DNA from: an uncultured Oscillospiraceae bacterium
Lineage (GTDB): Bacteria > Bacillota > Clostridia > Oscillospirales > Acutalibacteraceae
Assembly (NCBI GenBank): GCA_900555015.1
Contig: USJL01000004.1
Coordinates: 37,774 to 101,773 of the forward strand
Direction of reading: 5' to 3'
DNA: 64,000 bases
Shown here: piece by piece, positions 42,475-52,100 of the stretch
How the letters are laid out: each line of letters begins with the position of its first letter
How positions within the stretch are numbered: the stretch's first letter is position 1
The notes under the pieces: generated by a model
Database searches by the model: none
Seen by the model: only the letters and a program-made list of their open reading frames with translations
Told to the model about the DNA's origin: nothing
Translations under genes and position numbers: made by a program

Positions 42475-43388
42475 AATGACTTCAAATATCCATAAACGGC
42501 AACACCCGCTGCATTATCGCAACTGAATTCCGGTGCGGCAAAATAAGCGTTATACCTTTCGGTAATGTAATTGCGTAAATACGAGTTACTGGAAACTCCG
42601 CCGGAAAAAATAACAGGCATGTTGCCATATTTTTCTAATATCAAATTTAACATTTTATCTATTGTTAACGTTACACAATGAAGAACAAACTTTGAAACAT
42701 CATATTGATTTTCACCGTTTTCAATCATTTTTTTAACTTTGTTTTCTACGCCGGATAATGAACAATTAATGCCTTTAAACGACGGTTTAAAATTATATTT
42801 TTTATCACTTTGTTTAGACAACTCGTCTATTTCTTTTCCACAGGGAAAATCAAGTCCCAACATAACGCCGGTTCTGTCAATAGCTTGTCCTGCTTTAAGG
42901 TCAAGGCTTTCAGAAACAACTTGCGCCTTTATTATCTCATTTTTATCAGGAGTAACAAGAAGTGCTTCAGTAGTCCCACCGGATAAATGAAAAGCAATAA
43001 ACGGACTGTTAATAAACTCCATTTTATCTACACTGTAAAGTGCTGCCAAAATATGCCCAGCCTGATGAGATGTTTTATAAACAGGTGCATTAGAAAACTC
43101 GGCTACGGTAATTGCATTACATTCACCGACAAGAAAGCACGGCATATAACTTTCTTCAACATTTCTTGGTTTATTGCTGACGGCGACAGCATTAACTTTA
43201 ACTTCGCCTAAATTTAACGAAGAAACAAGTTGAGGTAAATTTACGGTATGCTGAAAAACTGCTTCACTTTGGCGAAGACCTTTTTCACCGTGCCTAACTG
43301 TGAGCAACTTTTTACGTTGAATTATTTTTTCTCCGTCAAAAACAGCAACTGAAGTAGTATAATTACTTGTATCAAAACCTACAAACAT
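42471..43388 (-). CDS. TsaD-like (peptidase M22/O-sialoglycoprotein endopeptidase family) protein
   Basis: 305 residues with an ASKHA fold: FVGFDTSNYTTSVAVF at the start, the metal-binding HQAGHILAAL (H-x3-H), HLSGGTTE and FSGGVSSNSYLR. It is shorter than canonical TsaD (about 340 residues) and sits in the nusB-xseA cluster, as a paralogue found in Clostridia does, so I do not call it tsaD. Whether it acts in t6A tRNA modification is unknown. Its ATG overlaps the nusB stop in TAATG. Confidence 0.82.
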   Translation of the reverse strand: MFVGFDTSNYTTSVAVFDGEKIIQRKKLLTVRHGEKGLRQSEAVFQHTVNLPQLVSSLNLGEVKVNAVAVSNKPRNVEESYMPCFLVGECNAITVAEFSNAPVYKTSHQAGHILAALYSVDKMEFINSPFIAFHLSGGTTEALLVTPDKNEIIKAQVVSESLDLKAGQAIDRTGVMLGLDFPCGKEIDELSKQSDKKYNFKPSFKGINCSLSGVENKVKKMIENGENQYDVSKFVLHCVTLTIDKMLNLILEKYGNMPVIFSGGVSSNSYLRNYITERYNAYFAAPEFSCDNAAGVAVYGYLKSL

Positions 43389-43780
43389 TACTTGCTCCTT
43401 GAGTAACTGCCTAAAATACCGTTAACGAATGCCGAATCTTCCTTGCCTGAATACTTTTTGGCAAGTTCAACGGCTTCGTTAATTACAACATTTTCCGGCA
43501 CGTCATTCATATTATCAAGTTCAAAAATTGCAAGACGTAAGATTGAAAGATTTACTTTAGAAATTCTGTTTATTTTCCAACCTTTTAACAAAGGCTCAAT
43601 TTTTGCGTCAATATCATTTTTTAAAGAAACCGTTCCGTTAAAAAGTTCTTTACCGTAAGCGGAAAGCGGTGCAATATTTTCACTGTAAATTTCTTCCAAC
43701 TCATCTAACGGCTTGTCCTTAAAAAACTCACTTTCATAAATAAGAACAAAAGCCTGTTCTCTCATTTCACTGCGATTCAT
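43388..43780 (-). CDS. nusB: Transcription antitermination factor NusB
   Basis: 130 residues of the all-helical NusB fold: MNRSEMREQAFVLIYESEF at the start and VINEAVELAKKYSGKEDSAFVNGILGS at the end. It binds boxA with NusE (S10) in rRNA antitermination. A GGAGGATAT site precedes the ATG and begins immediately after the T-run of the asp23 terminator, so partial read-through from asp23 may feed this operon. Confidence 0.93.
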   Translation of the reverse strand: MNRSEMREQAFVLIYESEFFKDKPLDELEEIYSENIAPLSAYGKELFNGTVSLKNDIDAKIEPLLKGWKINRISKVNLSILRLAIFELDNMNDVPENVVINEAVELAKKYSGKEDSAFVNGILGSYSRSK

Positions 43781-43790
43781 ATATCCTCCA

Positions 43791-43830
43791 AAAAAACACG
43801 GCTGAAAATAAACAATATACTTTCAGCCGA
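43791..43830 (-). terminator. Terminator after asp23
   Basis: Perfect 9-pair stem (43799-43807 with 43821-43829) with a 13-base AT loop, followed by a T-run on the minus strand. The nusB ribosome site starts right after it. Confidence 0.8.
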
Positions 43831-43838
43831 ATTAATAA

Positions 43839-44231
43839 TCACTCTTCACTTTCACAAGGTTCAACAGAGTTCTCAGGCTCTTCATTTTCAACTGAGGCAA
43901 TAATAACATTAACTTTTGAAACATATTTGCCTGTCATATTTTGAACAGATTCTTTAACAACTTTCTGAACTTTTTCTGCAACAGGCTGAATTTTAGCACC
44001 AGCTTCAATGTTAATGTAAACAAAAACTTTTAATGCATCCCCGTCTTGAACAACTCTTACAGGGCTCATAACTTTCAAACTGCCGTTTTTAATTGTGGAA
44101 ACAACATCTGCGGGTTTATTTGAAAATCCCGTAACACCGTCCACATCTTTAGCTGCATTGGTTATGATTGAAGAAATTGCTTCTTCGGATATTACAAGAC
44201 TGCCTCTAGCAGTGTGATTTGAAATTTCCAT
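43839..44231 (-). CDS. Asp23/Gls24 family envelope stress protein
   Basis: 130 residues: RGSLVISEEAISSIITNAAKDVDGVTGFS, followed by KVFVYINIEAGAKIQPVAEKVQKVVKESVQNMTG, as in the Asp23/Gls24 (YqhY) family. The acidic tail is family-typical. Its place between spoIIIAH and nusB matches yqhY in Bacillus, though accBC are missing here. AAAGGAG precedes the ATG. Confidence 0.9.
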   Translation of the reverse strand: MEISNHTARGSLVISEEAISSIITNAAKDVDGVTGFSNKPADVVSTIKNGSLKVMSPVRVVQDGDALKVFVYINIEAGAKIQPVAEKVQKVVKESVQNMTGKYVSKVNVIIASVENEEPENSVEPCESEE

Positions 44232-44255
44232 ATTTAAAACTCCTTTGCTTTTTGT

Positions 44256-44284
44256 ATTCTAACATAAAATAAATAAATATACAA
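44256..44284 (-). promoter_or_regulatory. Promoter of asp23
   Basis: Minus-strand TTGTAT (44279-44284), 17 bases, TAGAAT (44256-44261) with TG one base before the -10, 25 bases before the ATG. The -35 overlaps the end of the spoIIIAH gap. It would let asp23 be expressed in vegetative cells independent of spoIIIA. Confidence 0.6.
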
Positions 44285-44286
44285 GT

Positions 44287-44919
44287 TTATTTTGACTGTA
44301 TTATTGTAACATTTTCAAATCCGCATCCCAACTGCGTTGTAGCAATTTCTTTTATCTGTAAAATTAATTCATCTGTCAATTCTTCACTGTCAACAATAAC
44401 ATCAACCCTTGTGCCTTCACTATCAACAACAGCAAGGCAATTATTTACTCCTTTTGCCTGAACAAGCGTTTCAATTTTATTTTCTATCTCAATGTATGAT
44501 GACATTTTTGAAATACTTTCGGCAGCGGTTTTTCTTGCTTCATCGCCTTCTTCAGAAGAGTCAACTACAGCCTGCAATTCTTCCAAAGCTTCATCCCTTG
44601 CTTTTTGACGGTCAACACGTGCCGATGAAAAATAATCATTTTCATCAGTAGCATCAACCTGGGTAGTTGCATCAACATATGTTGCTTCGCCAAGCGTTTT
44701 ATTTGAAGTGGAAATTGAGCTGATTTTTGATGATATATCGCTGTTTTCCCAATACCAATTACCGCCGATACCCACAGCAAGCAGAAGAACAAACACAGAA
44801 ATTGCAGTTCTTGTTTTTCTGCGTTTTCTTTTTTTCAATTCATCCTCGGTTAACAAGCCTTTTACCTTTTTGTTTTCACCTAATGTCACTAACTCGTTTT
44901 TTTCTTTATTTTCATCCAT
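44287..44919 (-). CDS. spoIIIAH: Stage III sporulation protein AH
   Basis: 210 residues with a basic N-terminus, one membrane helix (about 38-57) and an outer YscJ-like domain. It forms the mother-cell ring that pairs with SpoIIQ in the forespore to build the feeding-tube channel. ATG 44919 has GAAGGGTGA upstream, 5 bases after spoIIIAG. It is the last gene of the spoIIIA operon. Confidence 0.9.
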   Translation of the reverse strand: MDENKEKNELVTLGENKKVKGLLTEDELKKRKRRKTRTAISVFVLLLAVGIGGNWYWENSDISSKISSISTSNKTLGEATYVDATTQVDATDENDYFSSARVDRQKARDEALEELQAVVDSSEEGDEARKTAAESISKMSSYIEIENKIETLVQAKGVNNCLAVVDSEGTRVDVIVDSEELTDELILQIKEIATTQLGCGFENVTIIQSK

Positions 44920-44924
44920 AAATA

Positions 44925-45470
44925 TCACCCTTCGGAACTTAATTTTGAAACAGAAATTCTGTTTGATGAAATATTAAAAAGCGCTGAAACGCATTTAATA
45001 ACTTTTTCCTTAACTACAGTATTATCTCCGCCGCTGCAAACCACAGCAACACCCTCAACATTTGGAAATTTTTCTTTTAAAAGCAGCGGCGTATCACCAT
45101 CATCGCCGTCATATATTACATATTCATCACTTTCCGATTTAGAATTTTCACTTGAAGAGGAATCGGTATTTTTTGCATAAACACTTTCACTTGTATTACG
45201 CAGAGTAATCATAACCTTACATTCACCAACACCGTCAATACTTGAAATAATATCTGTTAGCTGAACGTTTAACGACTCAACATAAGCGTTATAATCCGTT
45301 TCGTTATACTGAATTTTATCATTATTTGAATTCCCCGAAAAATTAACTTCCGACAGTAAAATTAACAATATCCCTACAAAACCAACGGCTATTATTATTT
45401 TATTTTTATTTTTTGATTGAGTAAAATCGGTAAAAAATTTTTTCACCTTACTCGCCCAAACATTTAACAT
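44925..45470 (-). CDS. spoIIIAG: Stage III sporulation protein AG
   Basis: 181 residues with one membrane segment (about 24-41) and an extracytoplasmic ring-building domain (SSIDGVGECKVMITL, then FPNVEGVAVVCSGGDNTVVK) typical of SpoIIIAG. It forms a large ring in the outer forespore membrane in Bacillus. It overlaps spoIIIAF by 23 bases and has GGTAG before the ATG. Confidence 0.9.
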   Translation of the reverse strand: MLNVWASKVKKFFTDFTQSKNKNKIIIAVGFVGILLILLSEVNFSGNSNNDKIQYNETDYNAYVESLNVQLTDIISSIDGVGECKVMITLRNTSESVYAKNTDSSSSENSKSESDEYVIYDGDDGDTPLLLKEKFPNVEGVAVVCSGGDNTVVKEKVIKCVSALFNISSNRISVSKLSSEG

Positions 45471-45888
45471 CTGCTACCAACCCTAATTCCTTATAAACAA
45501 AATCTTTAATTTCCTCTGCATTACTGCCGTCAGGTACATAAATGCTTATTTTCTCTATTTCCGTTTCTTCGCTGTTCGCACTGCATTCAACACTTACATT
45601 GGCGTTAATGTTTTGTTCCTGCAATTTTGTTTTTATTAATAATTCTATGTTCTTTTTATTTGAATCATTTAGCTCACTTACATAAACATTTGAAAAAGCA
45701 GGAAATTCAACATTTAAATTTTTAAACTCATAATCCGTTAGCGGATAAATAAATGAAACAAAAATAAACAAAGATATTATAATCTTATAAAATTTACCTA
45801 CGTTACCCTTAGGAATAAACGCAGAAAATATTACAGACAGTATAAGCGTTGTACATACTGAAAAAATCCAATTTTTAATAAAATCCAT
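45448..45888 (-). CDS. spoIIIAF: Stage III sporulation protein AF
   Basis: 146 residues: two N-terminal membrane helices (FIKNWIFSVCTTLILSVIFSAFI and FYKIIISLFIFVSFIYPL) then a soluble ring-building-like domain. ATG 45888 is chosen over 45909 because AAAGGTAG precedes it and it gives a one-base gap after spoIIIAE. Confidence 0.9.
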   Translation of the reverse strand: MDFIKNWIFSVCTTLILSVIFSAFIPKGNVGKFYKIIISLFIFVSFIYPLTDYEFKNLNVEFPAFSNVYVSELNDSNKKNIELLIKTKLQEQNINANVSVECSANSEETEIEKISIYVPDGSNAEEIKDFVYKELGLVADVKCLGE

Positions 45889-45889
45889 T

Positions 45890-47035
45890 TTAACTACCTT
45901 TTGTTGCAACTAAAATTCCTAATGAAATTATTGTTGTAACCATCGACAAAATCAAAATAACATTCATAATAAGTAATGCATCACAAAAAGCTTTTATAAC
46001 CGATGAAACAGATTTATCACAAAATGTTTCTGCAATAACTGATGAAAAATTCAGAAAAAATCGCCAAAAAGCAACCTGGATAATTGAAGGTAAAAAAACC
46101 AATCCAACAGCAATAATGCCGACTATACCGACGCCCGATTTAATTAAGGAAGAATAAGATTGAATAGAAAGCAAGCCCTCACTGATTGCACTTCCGATAA
46201 CCGGAACAACCGAATTTATGGCAAACCTTACAGAACGCAGTCCCAAAGCATCTGCCCTGGAAGCAACTGCTGTTTTGATAGAAAGCACTGACACAAATGC
46301 TGCCGAACAAACCGAAATAGCCGTTGTTATGTATTTTTTTAACATTGTTATTATTCCGCTTAAATTTAATTCGCTTCGTATTCCGGAACATATTCCCAAT
46401 GCCAAAAAAGCATTTGAAAGCGGTATAAAAATGTTGGCTGATATGTAATTTAATACCTGTGCCAAAAACAAAAGCATGGCATTTGTTGATAACGAAGATA
46501 CAGCATTGCCGGAACAAGCCGCAATTACACAAAAAGCAGGTGCAAATGCGTACATAAAATCAGAGCAAACCGATATGGAAGTACACGCAACAGCGACCGT
46601 ATTTTTTAATTCAGAACATAATATTATTGATATAACAAGTGCACTGACTGTTGAATAAAGACTTGATGATTCATTATCATTAACACTTGATTTTAAATTA
46701 TTAAAAAGTGCGGACAATATAATAAAAACCAAAATAACCAATGTTGACTGAAAAGGCGTTTTAACTGATTTTTTTACCGAATCTGTTAAAATGGTTTTAA
46801 AGTCGGAAAAGGAAATATTTATAAGCTTTTCATAATTAAAATCAAGAAAACCCGCCTCGTTTAAAAAATCATATGTTTCTTCATCCAAATATTCAAATGA
46901 AGACAAATCATAGTTTGATAAAAAAGAATCATATTCATTTTCATTTGTAATTTCTTCACCGAAAGCAGTAAACGGCAAAAAAGCAAAAAAGCATAAGCAC
47001 AAAAATAACGACAAGTATTTTAAAAATTTTTTCAT
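45890..47035 (-). CDS. spoIIIAE: Stage III sporulation protein AE
   Basis: 381 residues. It has a cleavable-looking signal (MKKFLKYLSLFLCLCFFAFLPFTAFG) followed by a multi-pass membrane region. The largest hydrophobic SpoIIIA protein, it is thought to form the base of the secretion apparatus. It overlaps spoIIIAD by 4 bases. Confidence 0.92.
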   Translation of the reverse strand: MKKFLKYLSLFLCLCFFAFLPFTAFGEEITNENEYDSFLSNYDLSSFEYLDEETYDFLNEAGFLDFNYEKLINISFSDFKTILTDSVKKSVKTPFQSTLVILVFIILSALFNNLKSSVNDNESSSLYSTVSALVISIILCSELKNTVAVACTSISVCSDFMYAFAPAFCVIAACSGNAVSSLSTNAMLLFLAQVLNYISANIFIPLSNAFLALGICSGIRSELNLSGIITMLKKYITTAISVCSAAFVSVLSIKTAVASRADALGLRSVRFAINSVVPVIGSAISEGLLSIQSYSSLIKSGVGIVGIIAVGLVFLPSIIQVAFWRFFLNFSSVIAETFCDKSVSSVIKAFCDALLIMNVILILSMVTTIISLGILVATKGS

Positions 47036-47412
47036 TTCAAAAGTCCCGTTATAATATTTAAAACAGTTTCAAACAAAGGCATTACCATTGCAACAATAAC
47101 AATTTTTGTGGCAGTTTCAGTTTGATTGGCAAGGGAATTTTCACCTGCGTCCCTGCATAAATCAGCAGTAAATTGTGATATAAGGGTAATTCCTAAAACT
47201 TTTACCATAATTTTTATATATTCTTCGGCGGAACCTACAGCTTGAGACATAGACGACAACTTTCCGAATATTCCGATAAGTTGATTTATAAGTAAATAAA
47301 ATATCATTCCGGATGCGGCAAGAATGATTATTAAAGATACGGTTTTACTGTAATCTTTAACAAACACACCTAAAAACAAAGCGCAAAACGATATGCCCAA
47401 AATTTCAATCAT
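47032..47412 (-). CDS. spoIIIAD: Stage III sporulation protein AD
   Basis: 126 residues with three to four hydrophobic helices, starting MIEILGISFCALFLGVFVKDY. Typical SpoIIIAD length and order. It overlaps spoIIIAC by 4 bases. Confidence 0.92.
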   Translation of the reverse strand: MIEILGISFCALFLGVFVKDYSKTVSLIIILAASGMIFYLLINQLIGIFGKLSSMSQAVGSAEEYIKIMVKVLGITLISQFTADLCRDAGENSLANQTETATKIVIVAMVMPLFETVLNIITGLLK

Positions 47413-47603
47413 AAATCAAACAGCGCCTTTACTGTTGTAAACAACTCGCTAATTTCAGGAATAAGCATCATTAAAACAACAATTACACCTGCCAATGTTG
47501 TTAACATTGCTTGGTCTTCTCTGCCGCTTCTAACCAAAACAGTATTTAATACAGCCACGATAATTCCTATAGCCGCAATTTTAAAAATTAAATTAACATC
47601 CAT
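47409..47603 (-). CDS. spoIIIAC: Stage III sporulation protein AC
   Basis: 64 residues, MDVNLIFKIAAIGIIVAVLN at the start and MLTTLAGVIVVLMMLIPEI later: two membrane helices. The frame can be extended to 47651, but the family starts at MDVN and GGTG lies just before the ATG at 47603. Confidence 0.92.
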   Translation of the reverse strand: MDVNLIFKIAAIGIIVAVLNTVLVRSGREDQAMLTTLAGVIVVLMMLIPEISELFTTVKALFDL

Positions 47604-47617
47604 AGCAACACCATAAT

Positions 47618-48079
47618 TTAAGCCAATATAATTGAAACAGCCAAACCGCAAAAAACACCTAAAGCGGCATACAGTTTGCTATGACTTTTATAATATTCGT
47701 AATATTTATTTTTGCTGTCTTCAAAAGCAATTTTAACCGAATCTATTACCTCTATAACAGAATCTGCATCGGTATTACCAAGCACATTAAAAAGTGCATT
47801 TAATTTTTGATTTTCAAAATCACTTAACCCGCAATCAATATTTATGCAATTTAAATCAATATTTTTAAGGAATGTTAAATGAGATAAACTGCTGTTTACA
47901 GCTAAATTTTTAATTATTAATTCAGTGCTGTTTATGTAATAACCCAATTCAATCTTCATTAAATTGCACATCTGGATTAATTCACACGAAATCACATATT
48001 TAACTCTCAACTTATAAGCCATACTTATACCGGTCAGTATTGATACCGAATTTATCAAAATAATTCCCACAAATTTCAC
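47618..48079 (-). CDS. spoIIIAB: Stage III sporulation protein AB
   Basis: 153 residues: an N-terminal helix (FVGIILINSVSILTGISMAYKL) then a cytoplasmic helical domain (CNLMKIELGYYINSTELIIKNLA) as in SpoIIIAB, and a C-terminal helix. The match to the family from the first helix implies a GTG start at 48079 (or 48070), so the reading frame overlaps spoIIIAA by about 60-68 bases. The internal ATG at 48022 would remove the first membrane helix. Confidence 0.85.
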   Translation of the reverse strand: MKFVGIILINSVSILTGISMAYKLRVKYVISCELIQMCNLMKIELGYYINSTELIIKNLAVNSSLSHLTFLKNIDLNCINIDCGLSDFENQKLNALFNVLGNTDADSVIEVIDSVKIAFEDSKNKYYEYYKSHSKLYAALGVFCGLAVSIILA

Positions 48080-49004
48080 TTCTTATTTCACTTACTTCCG
48101 TAATATCAAAATCATTAGTATAATTTTTCAGCAACACAACATACTTAAAATTACCGGAACAAATTAACCGCTGCACTATGGGTTTATTAACAATATCCTG
48201 CAATGAAGACGCATGAACCGAAACAGCAAACCCAACGCCGGATAAAAAACCTTGCTCAATTTGATACACTTCATTTAAAGATGTAATTTCATCACAAATT
48301 ATATACTCCGGTGATAAACTTCGTATTGCAATTTCAATTCCTTTTGCCTTTGGAAATGCTGAAATAACATCGGAATTAACACCTATATCTGCAATTATTT
48401 TTCCTGAGTTTTTGAAAGCGATCTCACATCTTTCATCAATAAAAGAAATTTTACGGTATTTACTGTTAAAACCTGAAGATAATAATCTGCCCAAATCACG
48501 CAAAAAGGTTGTTTTTCCGCCTGCCGGCGGTGAAGCAACAATAATACTTGGCAATTCATTAACATACAGAGTATTCATTATTTGGCGTGCACAGTTTTTA
48601 ATTTCCTTCGCAATCCTTATGTTAAATGAACTTACATCTTTAACAGAAAACACACTATTTTCTTTAATAACTGCGGTAGATGCAATTCCAACCCTATTTC
48701 CACCATTTAATGTTATAAAACCGTTAACAACATCATCAATTACTGTGTGAACGGAATAATTGCTCAACCGTTTATACAACAAATCAAATTCTTCGTCATA
48801 TACAACATAACAATAATCAGATGCGAAATTAAGTAATTTGCCTGATTCGGTAACAAACAGCGACTGCCTGCCAAACACCAAAACAACAGGCAAATTTCTT
48901 CTTATTCTTATTTCTGTCAGTTGCCTTAATATTTCTTTAGGCAACGATAAAATCAAATTGCATATATCATCGGTTAAATACGGAGTAACTGTTTCTAAAC
49001 TCAA
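48012..49004 (-). CDS. spoIIIAA: Stage III sporulation protein AA (ATPase)
   Basis: About 330 residues: VCTP-type secretion ATPase with Walker A in SPPAGGKTTFLRDLGRLL and SIVSPEYIICDEI-like Walker B (seen as SPEYIICDEITS). It powers the mother-cell-to-forespore channel. A TTG at 49004 has AGGTGA about 7 bases upstream and fits the predicted transcription start; the GTG at 49013 would leave almost no leader. The extended C-terminus overlaps spoIIIAB. It heads the operon. Confidence 0.9.
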   Translation of the reverse strand: MSLETVTPYLTDDICNLILSLPKEILRQLTEIRIRRNLPVVLVFGRQSLFVTESGKLLNFASDYCYVVYDEEFDLLYKRLSNYSVHTVIDDVVNGFITLNGGNRVGIASTAVIKENSVFSVKDVSSFNIRIAKEIKNCARQIMNTLYVNELPSIIVASPPAGGKTTFLRDLGRLLSSGFNSKYRKISFIDERCEIAFKNSGKIIADIGVNSDVISAFPKAKGIEIAIRSLSPEYIICDEITSLNEVYQIEQGFLSGVGFAVSVHASSLQDIVNKPIVQRLICSGNFKYVVLLKNYTNDFDITEVSEIRSEICGNYFDKFGINTDRYKYGL

Positions 49005-49023
49005 TTCCGTCACCTCACAGTAA

Positions 49024-49052
49024 GATATATGTTATCTTGTCCCTAAATATTA
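49024..49052 (-). promoter_or_regulatory. spoIIIAA: Candidate sigma-E promoter of the spoIIIA operon
   Basis: On the minus strand TAATATT (49046-49052) matches the sigma-E -35 pattern, followed after 14 bases by CATATATC (49024-49031), close to the CATACANT -10. It lies about 20 bases before the start codon. The spoIIIA operon is sigma-E dependent in Bacillus. No competing sigma-A promoter is obvious. Confidence 0.5.
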
Positions 49053-49060
49053 CTCAAAAA

Positions 49061-49085
49061 ATTCATCAATAAATGATTGATGAAT
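49061..49085. repeat. Perfect inverted repeat between spoIIIAA and yfhO
   Basis: Arms of 10 bases (49061-49070 and 49076-49085), spacer 5, followed by another TGATTGA. It has no T-run, so it reads more like an operator than a terminator, and it overlaps the possible -35 of the plus-strand gene. Confidence 0.6.
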
Positions 49086-49105
49086 GATTGATATTATGTT
49101 ATTAT
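49077..49105 (+). promoter_or_regulatory. Possible promoter of the YfhO-family gene
   Basis: TTGATG (49077-49082), 17 bases, TATTAT (49100-49105) with TG at -14. The -35 lies in the right arm of the inverted repeat, so a protein bound there would block it. Confidence 0.4.
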
Positions 49106-49136
49106 TTTATAAGATATTAAACAGGCAGGTTTATTT

Positions 49137-52100
49137 ATGAAAAACACAATTAAAACATGCAAAACAAAATCTAACAAACTGATTAACGGTGAAACTATTA
49201 ACTACGCTGTTTCATTTTTACTATCATTTATTTCAATAATATGTATTAAACAAATTTTTAAAACATTTTTGGGAGTTAACACTCAAATATCCGTTCTAAT
49301 TGGCTTTATTACAGGCGAAATAATACTTTACTTAACAGAACGGTATTTTGTTTTTAAAGATGAAGGCATTAATTCAACGGCTAAACAACTTTTATTTTCT
49401 GTTTTAAATTGTTTGCTTCATTTTGGCATATACAAATTATTTGATTTGCTTATTTGCAAACTCTTAAACGGATATTCATATTCTGCTTGGTTTGCAGCCG
49501 GAGTATTCGTGTTTATATTAAATTATGCCGTTGCAAGGGTATTTGTATTTGATTGTTTAAGCAGTGCCGAAAACAAGAGAAACGGCAAAATTTACAAAAT
49601 ATTTTTTTATAACAGATATTCATTTTTATCAATGCTTGGCGCATTAATTTGCTTGTTATTTTTCTATATATTGTTCAGTGTTTTCCCTTTTGGCGATACA
49701 ACTGTTTTAAGAATGGACTTATATCATCAATACGGTCCGCTTTTCACGGAATTGTTTGACAGAATTGTTGAAAGAAAAAGCTTTATATACAGCTTTACTT
49801 CAGGCGGAGGCTCAAGTTTTTTAGGCAACTATTTTAACTATCTTTCAAGCCCTTTAAGTGCATTAATTTTTTTATTTGACAGAATTCAGATTCCGTTTGC
49901 AATAAGCTTTCTTGTTGGATTTAAATGCATTCTCTCTTCCGGCTCATTTTCCTACTATTTAAGAAAAAGTCAAAAAGTAAATAATGTATTCATCAGTGTT
50001 TTTGGATTGCTTTATGCATTTTGTGCTTATTTTCTTGCTTATTTTTGGAATATTATGTGGCTTGACGCGTTAGTTTTATTCCCGTTTGTAGTATTAGGCA
50101 TAGAAAAAATAATTAACGAGGGTAAGCCAAAGCTGTACATTATTTCATTAGCTCTCATGCTGTTTTGCAATTACTACATGGGCTATATGGCTTGTATTTT
50201 TGCTGTAATTTACTTTATTGCGTATTATTTTATCAATAACAATTTAAGCAGTAAAATTAAATCAAAAGATGTTAAAAATAAGATTCTTTGTAATAAATTC
50301 ATAAACAGAGGAATTAACTTTGCCTTATCTTCTCTTTGTGTTGGAATGATTTGTGCTTTTTTCCTTGTACCGGTATACTTTATTCTTACATCGTCAAGTG
50401 CAACTTCCGGAACATTTCCGAAAACATTTGAAAGTTACTTTGGAATATTTGATTTTATTAAAAATCATTTTGCTTTTCTTGAAACAACTATACGTTCAAG
50501 CGGCGACGATGTATTGCCAAACGTTTACTGCGGTATTTTAACACTGATACTTGTTCCTTTATTTGTAATCAATAAAAATATTAAAACCAGAGAAAAAGGA
50601 ATATATATATTACTCTTGCTGTTTTTCCTTTTCTGTTTTGACAATAATGTTGCCAATTACATTTGGCATGCTTTGCATTTTCCAAATGATTTGCCATACA
50701 GATTTTCATATATGTATTCATTTTTGTTACTTTTAATTTCATGCAAAACAATTAACAATATTAAAGCAATAAGCATTAAAGATATCGGATTTGTTTCAAT
50801 GGCGTGGATTGCTTTAATTGTTATTGCACAGGAAACCGCAACATCAAAAATGAGCGATTATACTATTTATGCAACAATAGCCTTTATAATTATTTGGTGT
50901 GCATTTTTCTTTGCTTACAAAAGAAAAAAAATCAACAAACTTATTATTGGAACTATTGTAGTAGCAATAACATTTTGCGAGATTATTGTTTGCGACACAA
51001 AAGCACTGGGACTTTCACAAAAATTAAGTGATTACACCGTTAACTACCCTGCATATACAGAATGTGTAAATTACATTGAAGATAATGACAATTCGCTTTA
51101 TAAAACCGAACTTTCTGAGTTGAATACCAGAATGGACCCTTGCCTTTACGGATATAACGGAATCAGCGTTTTTTCATCTATGGCATACGAAAACTACTCT
51201 GGTTTACAATACAGCTTAGGTATGTACGGCAACAGAATTAACAGTTACACATATAACACTCAAACTCCTGTATATAATATGATGTACAACCTGAAATACA
51301 TTATATATACAGGTGAAAATACACGACCGTCAACAAATCTTTACACCAAATACTACGAATGCAGCAACGGAAAATCGGTTGTTTTTACAAATGATTATTT
51401 TCTTCCTATTTCATATTGTGTAAATGAAAATATAAACGGATGGAATACCGAAGAAGGAAATCCGTTTGAAGTTCAAAGCGACTGGTTTAAACTGTCTACA
51501 GGCTTTTCCGATGTATTTAAAGAGGTTAACTATATAAATTGCACACACGACGGTGTTATAGGCAATGATGTAACCTCAAACGGTGAATATCAATACAGCG
51601 GCAATTCAAACACAGGCTCTATAGACATCACAATTAAGCCAAATATTAACGGTAATGTTTACCTTTATGTATCTTCAAGAGAAATAAAAAATTTGTCTTG
51701 CACAAGCAATGATGACAGTATTACTCAATCAATAGAAACTCCGTATATTTTGGATTTAGGATATAAAACAGTAGATGAAGAAATAACCGTTTCACTTGAT
51801 TGCACAAATCTTGATGATGCAAGCGGCAGTTATGACATTTACTGTTACAGTGCAGACGATGCTGTTTTAAAAGCGGGATATAAATTATTAAACTCACAAT
51901 CAATCAATATAACCGATTTTAACGAAACTGAAATCACAGGGACTATTAACGCCAAAAGCAACTGCGTTTTATATTCATCAATACCGTATGATGAAGGATG
52001 GACAGTAACAGTTGACGGTGAAAAGGCAGAAACATTTGCAGTTGGCAACAGTCAATTAGGAATTATGCTTAAACCCGGAGAGCATGAAATCAAATATAAA

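Noticed and set aside
46179..46532. Open frame inside spoIIIAE in another frame
   Set aside because: Low-complexity shadow of a well-supported gene, without ribosome site.
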